The position numbers and the translations under genes were made by a program. DNA of 64,000 nt from positions 151,158,423-151,222,422 of the forward strand of contig NC_073305.1 in the NCBI RefSeq assembly GCF_027595985.1, given 5' to 3'. This document shows, piece after piece, positions 1-10,790 of this stretch. The notes under the pieces are model-generated. The model was not told the DNA's origin. It ran no database searches and saw only the letters and a program-made list of their open reading frames with translations. Source of the DNA: Sorex araneus (taxonomy: Eukaryota > Chordata > Mammalia > Eulipotyphla > Soricidae). The stretch's first letter is position 1; each line of letters starts with the position of its first letter.

Positions 1-30
1 GACACAGACGCTGCTATGAAAATGTTCACT

Positions 31-185
31 GATGGGCCTGGTACAGCAGTTAGGGCACTTGCCTTGAACATAGCCCTCCTTTGTTGCATTCGAGGCATTC
101 TGTATATACTGAGCACCACCAAGAGTAGTTCCTGAATGCCCTGAGCACTGCCAGGTGTGACCCCCAAACAAACAAAAAAACCCAA
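31..185 (+). repeat. Old type B tRNA-derived SINE
   Basis: The left part is a decayed tRNA-like head (gggcctggtacagcag, then a cttgccttg motif). The right part has the type B body (agtagttcctgaatg, gccaggtgtgaccc) and an A-rich tail near 165-185. It diverges more than the young copies elsewhere in the window. No TSD was found. Confidence 0.6.
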
Positions 186-373
186 ATGAACAAAAACCAT
201 GTAAAGTATTCATTGAATTACTCTTAAGTAGTATCATAAATGGAAAACTGTTTTTTTTTCAGGCAGATTACAAATGGTTTAGTAATACATTGGGATTATA
301 TTATTATATAATATGTGGTTATAAAACCAGATTATCTAAATCACACTTAGTTTTTGAGTAGTCTGTTAGATTT

Positions 374-538
374 TTTTTCTTTTTGCTTTTTGGGTCACAC
401 CCAGCGATGCTCTGGGGTTACTCCTGGCTTTGCACTCAGGAGTTACTCCTGGCAGTGCTTGGGGGAATCTGGGAATCGAACCCGGGTTGGCTGCGTGCAA
501 GGCAAATGCCCTACCCGCTGTGCTATCGCTCCAGCACC
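374..538 (-). repeat. Type B SINE with perfect TSD
   Basis: In + orientation it reads poly(T), gctttttgggtcacaccc, the body, then gaatcgaacccgggtt (complement of the pol III B box) and tgctatcgctccagc (complement of the tRNA-like 5' end). A 14-bp TSD, agtctgttagattt, lies at 360-373 and 539-552, so both insertion edges are known. It is young and little changed. Confidence 0.93.
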
Positions 539-552
539 AGTCTGTTAGATTT

Positions 553-934
553 GATCTAATAGTAGTGTCATAGTATTTTAAAAATCCTTCACTGATATTA
601 TTTTTATTTTAAGAAAGACCTTAGATCCTTAAAGAATGAGAATAATTCAAGTACAGCGGCATTACCAACTCAGTCTCTCAGCACTGTGATGAATTTGTGG
701 CACAACATGAATGTGCTCTTACCAAATATAACCTGAAATTTGATGGCAATTATTTGTTTTCTGGTTTGGGGCACAGGAAAACACAGACTGGCTTCTAATT
801 CCATGAATAGAATTTTAATAGTATTTTCCTAATTTTATAAATTTCTCCCTCTTTTTAGGAATAACATACATTTGATATTTTTTTTTTTTCACTCATAAAA
901 CACATCTTTCTTTGGTGGGGAGTGAGACCGGCCA
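553..934. other. No recognised feature
   Basis: AT-rich sequence between two SINEs. I see no repeat family, long ORF or RNA gene here. Confidence 0.5.
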
Positions 935-1066
935 TTTCTATAGGTACTTAATGGCTTACTTTTGGCTCTGTGCTCAGAGGTCACTCCTGGCAGTGGTCAG
1001 GGGACTAGCTATAATGCCAAAAATCAAACAGGGGGTCTGCTACATACAAGGCAAATACTGGCCCCA
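935..1066 (-). repeat. Degraded type B SINE
   Basis: Recognisable pieces in the right order are ttttggctctgtgctcagagg, cactcctggcagtg and tacaaggcaaatactggcccc, which match the reverse complement of the type B body and head. The poly(A) end is eroded. Confidence 0.5.
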
Positions 1067-1177
1067 TAAAGTGCATCTTACAGAATATCCACTTCAGATA
1101 GAAAGGTTCCTGGCTTGTGGGGATGACTTAAAGGACTAGAGAGCATGCCAATGGCTGTGTAAAACAAAAATAAAAAG

Positions 1178-2090
1178 AAAGGGCGCGCAGGCGGCAAGGC
1201 AGGCGAAGGAAGGAAGAAGGCCAAACTGGTTGCTTGATCGGTTTATTTCATGTCCATCTCCATTCTCCTCTGATTCTCCTCCTGCTTCTTTCTCCCCCAT
1301 CCTACTTCATTCTCTCTCTCTCTGCCTCTCTCCCTGCTCTCGGTCTCTCTCTCGATCTGTGGATCTCGCCCCGTGGATCTGGCCCCCGTGGATCTGGCCC
1401 CATGGATCTGGGCCCGTGGATCTCGCCCCCAACCCACTCTTACAGCCTAGTTAAATCTCCACAGCATGAGGGGGTTGGGGCATACACATAGGTGTGGTCA
1501 GCAATAGGGTAAGGTTCCTTTCCCTCAGGGGATGCTTCTCCTAGGACTTAATTCTCTTTCAGCAGGAGGATCCACCCAAGGGCAGAGTCCCATGAATGTG
1601 TTTCTCTTCTCCTCAGCCAGCAAACATATAAGAATTCATAATATTAATTATTTTGTATGGACACAATAAGAGATGCATTAAAGCTTATAGAATTGCTCTC
1701 CTGGGGCCATCTCAATCTCAGACTACAGTGCTCAGGCCAGATCAGTCTTTCCTATCCCTGGCAGGGTCCCAATCTCATAATTACTATTGGATCATGACAG
1801 CATTTGTCTATGATCAAGCTCTTAACTTATAGTTAAGAATTAGGCACTTTGGCCAGGCCCATCTCGATGCCAGGGTAGCACATAACTCACCGCTTGCCCT
1901 GGATCCTTCCCGTCCCACGTCGGGGACCCTACTTTGGGGTGCTAGGAACTGAGGGCAACTGAGGCTTAAGTGGAGAAAGCAGATGCCCAGGAGGGAATAT
2001 CGAGGCCAATTAAGTCTTAAGTTATAAAAACATAATATTGTCTTCTTGTGTCTATACAAAAAAGACATAGCTTTAAAGTAAATTATTCAA
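1178..2090 (-). mobile_element. LTR-like element, probable endogenous retrovirus LTR
   Basis: On the minus strand there is a GC-rich leader (about 1890-1930), a unique body, a run of 15-bp tandem repeats (1359-1431), a long purine run (about 1245-1350), and an AATAAA signal in catgaaataaaccg (about 1240-1250) shortly before a GC-rich end near 1180. This order of body, purine tract, polyadenylation signal and short tail looks like an LTR. No gag, pol or env coding sequence was seen and no TSD was found. The right edge could extend to about 2320. The LTR class is not established. Confidence 0.4.
1359..1431. repeat. 15-bp minisatellite inside the LTR-like element
   Basis: Five imperfect copies of CGTGGATCTGGCCCC follow one another, with variants TCTCGCCCC and ATGGATCTGGGCC. 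It is short, GC-rich and CpG-containing, in contrast to the flanks. Confidence 0.85.
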
Positions 2091-2639
2091 AAGGCATAAA
2101 GAGGAGAGAAAGGCAATGTTATAATATTCAGTGTCCTAGGAAGTTCTGACCTTATCAATTAACAGAGTTTGATTAAGGGAAGAGCAGATAAACTGGTAGA
2201 AATGGTTACAGATAAACAAAGGAATGGGAGTGACTCGGGAGCACTTTGATGGGTGTGACTGATAAACCTAAGCTCCTAGTGGCAAGGGGGAAAGGACAAA
2301 CCAATGATATCCAACAAATGGCAACTCAAGCACATAGCCTAAAAAGGCCTCTGAATACTTCCAGGCTTAGAAAAAAACAAGCAACAAAAGTGTCCCGTGC
2401 ATAAAGAGTCACAACAAGGACAATATCCTAAAACATTTATTAGAGTGGAAACAACGTTCAAACATTCTGAAGAGCCAAACATAGAGGAGTGTTTGAATTA
2501 AATAAGGGCCATCCATGCTATAGACCTATATATGTATATATGAAATCAAAACTAAAAATAAGTCAAAAAAGGGAAATGTACACTCTTGTCACCTAAAAAT
2601 TTTTGTTTAAGACATATTTTGGACAGTCAGCCAAAACTG
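2091..2639. other. No clear feature, possibly the distal part of the LTR-like element
   Basis: Mostly AT-rich. Part of 2160-2320 may belong to the preceding LTR-like element, but I see no diagnostic motif. No gene is supported. Confidence 0.35.
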
Positions 2640-2812
2640 AATTTGCTAAATTGAGGGTGGGAGAGTTAGTGGGGACCTAGGGCCATTGGTTCTCTGGTGG
2701 TGAGTGGGTTGTAGTAGTGTTGCATTCCTGGAACTGTCTTCTAGTATTTATAATACTAGTATTGATAATATTAAATCACAACATCTAAATAAAGAATTTA
2801 TATACATATATC
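2640..2812 (+). mobile_element. Old L1-like 3' UTR fragment
   Basis: The G-rich start (gagggtgggagagttagtgg), then a tggtggtgagtgg stretch and an AT-rich end resemble the 3' UTR layout of other L1 3' ends in the window (for example 42727-42900). It is strongly diverged and lacks a clear poly(A). Confidence 0.4.
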
Positions 2813-4829
2813 TTGAAAATTTTTTCATGTTAGTACATAGTTGTTCATTATTACTTGGTGTATAAATATAATTTATTTTATTAGTCCAAGAAGGAAGACT
2901 AGAGAGGGAGCTGAGGAAGTATGTTATTTTTTCCTTATATTTCATTTATACCTTTCTTATTTGCTTTAGAAAAAAATACAACTTTTGTTTTTAATAGATA
3001 TTATTAAGAACAAAAGTTGTATTTTTGGCTGGAGTTTTGGAAACAGAAATAGATACAAATATTTGGAATCAACTCCTGTTCATGTGATGAGTATTCAAGA
3101 TGATTAAAATAATTTGATGACAAATTTAAGATGTAACTCAAGGCAATGAGAGTTAGCATTTTATTTTTATTTTTTAGTTTTTGTAATCTGGATATGGCAT
3201 TTCTAAAATAAATCACCAGGCTTATAAGTAAATGCAGTATAATTGGAATAAATACATGTTTCCAGAAATGAAAAAACATAATTGGTTATTTAATTTCTGA
3301 TATTTAAAAGAAATGAACCTCAACACTTTATGGTAGTATTTACTGTGCATGTGTATGTACGGGTCTATGTAAAAAGTGGCCTTAGTTTATGGAACTGATT
3401 GACAGAAAAAGGAAAATGAATCCAATGTGGCATATTGGCAAGTAACATTTATCATTGAACAGCTGTTTTATTCTAAGTTGAACTATCTCTGTCATTATTC
3501 CTTTATTATATGAGTACATTTTGCTGCCATAGTTATTTATTGCTTTCTTGACATAGTCTTGTGATTTTTGACTATTCAGATGTCATTTAAAACTTGTATT
3601 GACATACTTTATCTTGTCATGCCACCCTTCCTGGTGAGACAAGCATTTTAAGTGTTACAAGGAGGTGCTGTTACTATTACAAAGGTTATTATGGGAAGGA
3701 TATAAGGACTTATTTGGGAACAGTAGCCCCATACATGAAAGAAAAAAATGTTACACAGTTCCAGAGCATAGTAACAAGAGTGAAGGGTAGATAACTGATC
3801 TCAGGTCACCAGATTAGTGCAGATAAAGAAAAACACCATGCGGTCCAAGTTCCCTTTATGGATATAGACTGGAAAATATAGAGGAATCCACAACACGGTG
3901 TACTAGGGGCAGAACAGCGTGCACATGTATCCTGTGACCTGGTTATCTACAGAACATTGGGACTTGGTCCAGCTACTTTGATCCTCTAGAGAAGCAAGAC
4001 GACTCCCTCATGTAAAGCTAATTTGGTAGAGTGCATGAGGAGTACAGAGGTGGGGGTTAGAGCAGGCTGCCAGAGTGACCTCATGCAGGGCACATAAGGG
4101 CTTGGGCGCCTGCCATTCTCCTTATCAGAAACCCTTGCTATTGCTTCTGGTGGTGTTTCTTCCTGAGATGCAATTGTGTCACTCCCAGAAGAAATCTAAA
4201 GCAAATAAAATGAAAACCACTAACAATGTGCTGTGTTATTATATCTTAGGACTCTCTGCTGCTGTTTCTGATTTCAGGGGGCGGACATGCAGAGACGCAG
4301 TCTTCTATCTGTCCCAGAAGGTGCTTCTATGGCTAGAAATCTTTACAGCCCAGGAGCCATGGAACACATTACCTTACCAAGAGGGATCTTTTAGACTGCT
4401 ATGGCACTTGCAAAAATGTTCCTTCTACTGAACGTCCCAGAGTGTGCCTTACAGAGTCATAAATTACATTACTAGCAGCCATTATGGCTTCAGTGAAAGA
4501 TGCATGAGGCCAAGAGCATGCATGTCAATGTCGGTTAATTAGTGTTGGTATTCATTGGAAGTGGGAGTGAGAGGCCGGAAATGACCCATTACTTATTGTG
4601 AAGGAATCATGGGACAACATAAAAGCCACCCAAGCAAACCCCCGAAAGCAAAACCCAGGAAGCAGAATAAGGATCAACAAAACAGTTACTTTGTGAGGGT
4701 TCTTGGCATCCTACACACACATTCATGCAATCACACCCATGCTCACATACACTAAGCCCTCACTTGCCAGACACATTGCCACTAGGTCCTACATTTTATG
4801 ATATAAATTAAATTGCCCCCTCCTACTTC
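2813..4829. other. Two kilobases without a recognised gene or repeat
   Basis: AT-rich and apparently unique apart from the inverted repeat at 2972-3026. A 118-codon open frame at 4075-4431 has no domain I recognise, no visible splice structure and no upstream support, so I do not call it a gene. Confidence 0.5.
2972..3026. repeat. Perfect 18-bp inverted repeat
   Basis: The arm at 2972-2989 (aaaaatacaacttttgtt) is the exact reverse complement of 3009-3026, with a 19-nt spacer. It could fold as a hairpin. It resembles the core of a small palindromic DNA transposon, but the flanks show no matching terminal repeats or TSD. Confidence 0.85.
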
Positions 4830-5290
4830 CCAAATAAAAATATCAGTCTCTTAACTCCCCAAGCTCATGAATGGGAATCTATTGGAAAATAGGATCTTTG
4901 CAGAAGTGATGTTAACATGAGTCCCTGTGAAAGGGGCAAATGTGACTTGTCAGAAGAGAAAACAGAAACAGAGGGAAGCATCTGAGTCAGAATTTCAAGA
5001 TAGGGAATTACCACTGCATGCTTTACATTGGAAGAAAGTAAGCTCTTTACTTTTCATTAGGATTTCTCAAACACAGATAAACACGTGCTGATGAAGACAG
5101 TGGTTGGGACTATGCTGCCAGAAGCCAAGAAATACTTGAACTTCAAGAGACAATAAAGGATCCTCCCCTTGAGGATTTGAAGACATCCTGGCTCTAGTCA
5201 CACCATTGATTTCACACTACTAGCTCCCAGAAATGGGAGGAAACTGATTTCTGTTGTTATAAACTACCAAGCTGTGGTATTTGAATAAAT
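4830..5290 (+). mobile_element. MLT1-type MaLR LTR
   Basis: The order of motifs matches the ancient mammalian MLT1 LTRs from memory: ggatctttgcagaagtgatgttaa, then a middle rich in cagaa and ccaag, then gatttctgttgttataaactaccaagctgtggtatttg at the 3' end. It is heavily diverged, as expected for its age. No internal retroviral sequence is attached. Confidence 0.6.
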
Positions 5291-5877
5291 ATCTAGGAAA
5301 TGAGTATGATCACTTTATTAAACAAACTCTCACACTTAGACACCTCATGCTTCATCTTTAGACACACTTTACCCTCATGTTTTCATGTTTATGTGTCATT
5401 TAAAACAATTCAAACCCAAACACAATAAGCTGAAGCACCCCTATATAACCAATTCCCGTCAGCTGTCCTTGTTTAAACAAAATGAAAATGGAGTCAGAAT
5501 TTCAAGTGAGGGAATTGCCACTTAATCCTTTGTAAGCAAGTAAATGATCTACTCTACCTTTTATTTGGAATTCTCAAACTCCCTCCTCTCCTCCAAAACT
5601 TGTGAATTAAAGGGAAGATATTTATTCAGAACTTATCTTCCTTAGAAGAAATACAGTTTTAGAACTCCAATAAAATTGCTCATAAAGAAAATGATCTTTT
5701 TTTGAGGACTTAAATATGACAATTTTTTTATCCAATTTGAAATTCTGATAGAAAAATATGTGGTGACTGTGTATTAAAATATTAAAATACAAGGTATTTT
5801 TCTATTATTCAACATTAGTTTACCATCAAAAAATCTTTTCAAATGAACATAATTTTTCATTCTTAAAATAACCTGTA
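5291..5877. other. No recognised feature
   Basis: AT-rich DNA. A gagtcagaatttcaag motif at about 5490 repeats one at about 4985 inside the MLT1, so a small duplicated LTR piece may lie at 5490-5590. Nothing else is supported. Confidence 0.4.
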
Positions 5878-5879
5878 CA

Positions 5880-6025
5880 GTGCGAGAGATAGCACAGGAG
5901 GTAAAGTGCTTACCTTGCCTGCCATAGACAGTTTAAATCTCCAGCACTGCATATTGCTCTTAGAGCAACACTAGGGGTCATTGCTGAGCACAGAGCCAGA
6001 AATAGCTTTGTACATATATGAGGCC
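5880..6025 (+). repeat. Old type B SINE, left part of a B::A chimera
   Basis: The head gagatagcacaggagg and a short old B body (ccagcactgcat, gctgagcacagagccag) are present, but no poly(A) tail follows. The sequence runs straight into a type A element at about 6026. Confidence 0.65.
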
Positions 6026-6224
6026 AACCCGGTTTGATTCCTCCCTCCCTCTTAGAGAGCCCAGCAAGGTACTGTGAGTATCTCGCCCGCATGGCAGAGC
6101 CTGGCATATTACCCGTGGTGTATTCGATACGCCAAAACCAGTAACAAGTCTCACAATGGAGATGTTACTAGTGCCCGCTCGAGCAAATCGACGAACAACG
6201 GGGCGACAGTGCTACAGTGCTACA
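6026..6224 (+). repeat. Type A SINE lacking its extreme 5' end
   Basis: It starts inside the head (gaggccaacccggtttgattcc, the B box). It continues with the A-specific body (gagcctggca, attcgatacgccaaaa), the cagtaacaagtctcacaatgg block, the tgcccgctcgagcaaatcga block and a short acagtgct tandem tail instead of poly(A). Confidence 0.85.
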
Positions 6225-6252
6225 TGGTCAAGATAGCTTATATTTGTTATTT

Positions 6253-6314
6253 TTGCTGCTCCTTTTCCTCGCTTTCCTCCTTCTCTTCCTCCTTTTCTTC
6301 TTCTTCTTCTTTTG
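6253..6314. repeat. Pyrimidine-rich low-complexity tract
   Basis: A (TTCC/TTC)n type run of C and T on the plus strand ends in a short cttcttctt repeat. It lies just after the type A SINE. Confidence 0.85.
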
Positions 6315-6829
6315 GTAAGGCAAAATACATGGAGAGATGTGAGGAGAAAGAAAGAGAAAAAGATAATGTTTAAGAGAGAACACATGCTTCACCAGAATGG
6401 AAAAAAGGAAGGAAGCTTATATTTGTATGACAGACGCTACAGAAAATGTAAATAATGCAGTATGGTATGTCATTTCTAGTGCACAAGATGTTCATAGGTT
6501 TTAACCTATTTTACCCAGCTTACACCTCTACCTACTAATTTTTATTTACTCTCCCTACTCCTGAGTCTACCTATCTAATTTCATGCTTCCATTTGGATAT
6601 TTTAAGGGCATCAGTCACAAAAAAAGCAGAAAACTGAGATTTTAATATCTTTTGCTATTCTAATTCTCTTTCATGCTCCCTTAAATTCATCATCTCTCCA
6701 TGGATGCCTAGAATCAAAACACGTTTACTTTAGGCTAAATGTCTCCATCGTTCCACGTTTATTTAATTCAGTATGACTATTTATTTTAGCTCCTCAACCT
6801 AAATCTCTGAAGTCTGTCTTAATTTCTCC
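6315..6829. other. No recognised feature
   Basis: AT-rich. It may include the weakly preserved 5' continuation of the L2 that follows. Confidence 0.4.
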
Positions 6830-7345
6830 ACTCCTGCAACTCTAGTTTAGTCCCAAACATCACTTGCTTTCCTCTAGAATAGATCACTAGAATAGATCAC
6901 TGTGGCAGTCTCCTGATGGCAGGAAGGAGAGTAGCCACACTGCCCGCCAGACTCTTCTTTACATTGTAGGCAACAGGTTATTTATAGAAAGCTCATCTTA
7001 AGATGCTATCTGCCTGCTTAAAAACACAATAGTTTCCCAAATCCCTCAGTAAAGCTTGAGATCCTTAACTTGGTCTAGAATCCCTGCACACTTAATCCTC
7101 TAAGTCTCGGTTTACACTCCTCTCCTCTTCCCTTGCACTCCAAACACGGCCCCTTCTTATGGCACAACAAATACACAGTGTGCCTCCCAAGACCATGATT
7201 TCTACACCTATTGTTTCTTCTGTCTAAAATCTTATCCCTTCTTCTATCCCTCCCCAAATTCTTCCTGTTAATTGCTACTAAGGATTATGTCCAAATGATG
7301 CTTCTTCAAAAAAGTCCTTTCTAATATCCCCAAACAGATCAGGAT
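6830..7345 (+). mobile_element. L2 LINE 3' fragment
   Basis: The run ctgcctgcttaaaaacacaat, agtttcccaaatccctcag, tcttcccttgcactccaaac, tcttctgtctaaaatctta and ttcttcaaaaaagtcctttc follows the L2 3' end as I know it. That end encodes the C-terminus of the reverse transcriptase protein and a short UTR. It is diverged and non-coding. Confidence 0.65.
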
Positions 7346-7369
7346 ACCTGGTAGTGTGTCTATCAATTC

Positions 7370-8610
7370 TCTCATTCATTAGACAACAATTAAGGATCAG
7401 AACATACCAAACCCTCTTCTGGACACTTAGGATATATTACTGGACTTAAATTTCTGCTTATTTAAGTCATGAGAGAGCTGGGGGAAAGAGACAGTACACA
7501 CACACACACAAAAAAAAATGAATATAAAACCACCAGGTAGTTGACAAGAACAAAACCAGAACTGAGTTGAGGCACTAGGCTTCTTTGATATGGTAGCATT
7601 TAAGCTTAGACATGAATATCAGGGAAGCACAGATATAAAATTCCAAGGAATAAACATACCCAGTAAAGGATCTAGATAGAAAAGTGTCACTGCACACTGT
7701 AGCACTGTCGTCCCGTTGTTCATCGATTTGCTCAAGCGGGCACCAGTAACGTCTCCATAGTGAGACTTATTACAGTTTTTGGCATATCAAATATGCCATG
7801 GGTAGCTTGCCAGGCTCTACCGTGTGGGCGGGATACTCTCAGCAGTTTGCTGGACTCTCTGAGAGGGATGGAGGAATCGAACCCGGGTCACCCATGTGCA
7901 AGGCAAACACCCTACCCGCTGTGCTATTGCTCCAGTCCAGAAAAAGTGCTAAAAGACAAAAATAATTAAAATGAAGAAGTGATGTAAAGAAACCATTGTC
8001 AGGACCTTAATTATTGTCAAGGTGGAGTGGAAGTTATTCTGAATATTTTGGAGTTTAAGTTAGGAAGTGTTATGCTTTCATTACCTAAGATATCACTTTA
8101 GCAGCTGAATATAGAAAGTTTTGGGTGTACAAAAATCCAAGAAAAGCCATCATACGGAGACTGCTGCAATAGTAGTCTAGGCAAGTGAGAATGTTGACTT
8201 GGCCTAGGATGATAGTAATGGGGTTGGAGAAAAGATATTAGAGGTTGTTCAGTGGAAGTAGAAATAAGAGACAGTGTTAGCAAATTGGATATGTGGGGGA
8301 GCTAAAGGGTAAAGAAAACTTGGGGATGATTTCCTGATTGATCAACCAGGTGAATGATTGTAGCAGATGCTGAAATAAGGGGTGCTGAGTAGGAGCGGTT
8401 TGGAGATGTGGAAAACAAGAGCTCTTTTTTAGGCATGTCAGATGTGGCAAGTATATTGGACAGTCTAGTGGATGTATCAGGTAGGCAGTGACTTCTAAAA
8501 CCTGGAATTCAGGTGAAAGATGATGCCTCAAGTCCCACTCTAGGAGACCATCAGCATATAGATAGCATTAATGTGACAGGCCAATATGGAACATGGTTAG
8601 GGACCAGGAT
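7370..8610 (-). mobile_element. L2 LINE fragment, interrupted by a SINE
   Basis: Reverse-complement L2 motifs run in order: gcatttaagcttagacatga, ctgctgcaatagtagtctaggcaag, ttggcctaggatgatagtaa, ggatatgtgggggagc, cacttggggatgat-like text, aggtaggcagtgac and gaccatcagcatatagatag. A type A SINE (7687-7938) and a CA tract split it. It lies tail-to-tail with the preceding plus-strand L2. Confidence 0.65.
7687..7938 (-). repeat. Type A SINE inside L2
   Basis: The full reverse-complement layout is present: an agcactgtcgtccc tail, ttgctcaagcgggcaccagtaac, tttttggcatatca, gtagcttgccaggctctacc, gaatcgaacccgggtca and tgctattgctccag. A TSD of about 9 bp (agaaaagtg at 7678-7686, agaaaaagtg at 7939-7948) flanks it. 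Confidence 0.93.
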
Positions 8611-8770
8611 CAAACTTCAGGAAAATAATATCATTTGTAAAGATAAGGGACTAGCGAAGAATGCTAAAAGGAGCAGCCAATGAACAAAAATGATCCCAGT
8701 AACTTAAGGTTCCTTAGACTCTTCTATTAATTTCAAATTTAGCAAAGAATTAAAAACATTCCCATTCTTT

Positions 8771-8931
8771 AGGGTTTGTTTGGGGGTCACATGGGCAGTG
8801 CTTAGGACTTACTTCTGGCTCTGACTCAGGGATCAATCACTCTTGGTGGGCTTGGGGAAACCAGAGGGATTAAGCCTGGATTGGCCGTGTGCAAGGCAGG
8901 TAACTTACCCCTGTATTATTACTCCAGCACC
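8771..8931 (-). repeat. Old type B SINE
   Basis: Motifs tttgggggtcacatgg, acttctggctctgactcagg, gattaagcctggattggccgtgtgcaaggcagg and attactccagcacc are in reverse-complement order. It is clearly older than the copy at 374-538. Confidence 0.75.
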
Positions 8932-9416
8932 TTAGACAGCCCATTATTAATGTGTGGGAAAAAAAGATAAATCCTGCTTCAGCTAACAAAATGAAGTATT
9001 TCTGTGATAGGTATGGGGCCATCACATCCTTTGAGTAAGAAATCTCATTCTCATGAAACATGGACACAGCAGTAAGTAGGTTTTCCTCTGTTCTCAATAA
9101 TCCTGGTTAGAAACTTCTCTTTTCAGACTTCAGACATTATTGAGGTGGAAGAAAAATTCAGCTCAAAATTGAGTTAGAAACACTCAAAAATACACCGGTG
9201 TCTGGAGATTATGATCAATTATATTCCTAGAAAAAAGGAGAGCCATCAAATGTTCAAAGTAAATAACAGCATGCCCAGTATAGTGTTGGTAACGTAGATT
9301 TTCTATTGATTTGGAATTTGGGGAGCTAGGAAAAAAGAGAGATGAAAAATAAACACATGGAATTTGGGCTATCAAGGTCTTTTCAATCTTGAGGGTTTTT
9401 CTTTCCTTCATAAACT
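8932..9416. other. No recognised feature
   Basis: Unique-looking AT-rich DNA up to a TG microsatellite. Confidence 0.45.

Positions 9417-9456
<40 letters not shown>
9417..9456. repeat. (TG)n microsatellite
   Basis: An uninterrupted TG dinucleotide run of about 20 units. Open frames across it on either strand are artefacts of the repeat. Confidence 0.97.
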
Positions 9457-9458
<2 letters not shown>

Positions 9459-10344
9459 TGTGAGCACGCTCATTCTTAAGGGTCAAGCTCCAGCATGCTC
9501 ACTTTGGGTAGCAGAAACTTGCATCAAAACATTCATCAAAACACAGACTGCATTCCATCCCCGCAGCTCGATATCAAGATTGCCCAGAATTACATCTTTA
9601 TGCCATTAGACATCTAATGCAAATTCATCAAGGCTTTCTGCTTTCCCTGGGACCCCTTAAGAGGAATTTCTGCCGTGAGCTGGCAACTCAGACCTGATGC
9701 CTGTCAGGAATGAACCCTGGTACCAGCTTCAGGGAGGGCTTCCGTTGTCAAGACAATAATAGCTGTAATTTTCTCTCCCTCTATTTACAGGAAACAAACT
9801 CTTCCTTCCTGTCCTCTGCTTGTAGCAGAAAATAGACAAGCCAAGCAGATGTCCAGGGATAGTGGAGGAGTACTTCGAGATACAGCGTCCTTGGAGCGAA
9901 AACAGGCTCTCAGGAGGACCTCGGGAGTGGGGGTGGAGGGTTTGGACAACAAAAGTGCCTAAACACAGACGGAACCCCGTTTCCCCCCTCCCCCTCAACC
10001 CCCCTTCTTTTTTGTAGCCTTTCCTAAGGCTGTGAGACACGTGAACTCAATGTGGCCAAGGGAAATCTCCAGCACTCACAGTATTTTTAGACTCTTGTGG
10101 TCTCCTGTTTGCAGACTCATGTGACGTAGATGAACGGGATCCAGAGAGTTTCTCATGGGAATCCAGGATGTGTCTTCCTAACTGCTGGCCCTGGGCTGCC
10201 GCTGCTGCTGGTGTCCCTTGTTAGGGCAGCCTTTGGGGGTTTCCTTTCACATCTCCAAGACTTAGGAAGTAGCAGACACTGTGAATGCAAAAGGCAGTAC
10301 GGTGTTCTCCATGGAAAATGTAACGACTGTCGAGCTGGTCCCAT
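9457..10344. other. Nine hundred bases without a recognised gene or repeat
   Basis: Moderate GC and no SINE or LINE motif. A ctccctctatttacag segment near 9775-9791 resembles a splice acceptor, and 9980-10010 is C-rich. The open frames here (up to about 150 codons) run into the following L1 and show no domain. This could be unique intron or regulatory DNA. Confidence 0.4.
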
Positions 10345-10361
10345 TAGGCTGCAGACATCTT

Positions 10362-10772
10362 TATTTTTTAAAATTTTATTGAATCACCATGAGATAGTTA
10401 CAAGCTTTCATATTTGGATTATAATCAATGATCAAACACCCATTCCTCCACCAGTGCACATTCCCCACCACCAATATCCCGAGTATACACCCCCTTTCCC
10501 ACCCTCCCCCTGCCTCCATGGCAGACAATATTCCCCATACCCTCTCTCTACTTTTGGGCATCATGGCTTGCAACACAGACACTGAGAGGTCATCATGTTT
10601 GGTCCATTATAGACTTTCAGCACATATCTCCCAGCCCAACTGATTCCTCCAGCCATCATTTTCTTAGTGATCCCTTCTCTATTCCATCTGCCTTCTCCCC
10701 TCCGCTCATGAAGCAGGCTTCCAGCTATGGGGCAATCCTCCTGGGCCTTGTATCTACTGTCCTTGGGTGTCA
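10362..10772 (-). mobile_element. 5'-truncated L1, 3' UTR only
   Basis: It begins on the plus strand with ttttaaaattttattgaatcaccatgagat (complement of poly(A) and 3' end). The L1 3' UTR follows: cattcctccaccagtgcacattccccaccacc, tccatggcagacaa, and a catcatgtttggtcc block. The TSD is taggctgcagacatctt (about 10345-10361) and taggctgcatgacatctt (about 10773-10790), with one base inserted. Confidence 0.88.
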
Positions 10773-10790
10773 TAGGCTGCATGACATCTT

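Noticed and set aside
4075-4431. 118-codon open frame as a possible gene
   Set aside because: No domain, signal peptide logic or conserved pattern that I recognise, and no exon structure. A frame of this length is expected by chance in 64 kb read six ways.
7850-7930. tRNA gene suggested by the GGTTCGATTCC-type B box
   Set aside because: The B box belongs to SINE heads. The sequences cannot fold as a full tRNA and are joined to SINE bodies. The same applies to every such match in the window.
9760-9800. Splice acceptor followed by an exon
   Set aside because: A pyrimidine tract plus AG occurs, but the frames after it have no domain and no matching donor or conserved protein was found.
9957-10022. 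Origin or CRISPR-like signals in C-rich and repeat-rich spots
   Set aside because: Mammalian context. No regularly spaced direct repeats with unique spacers exist anywhere in the window.
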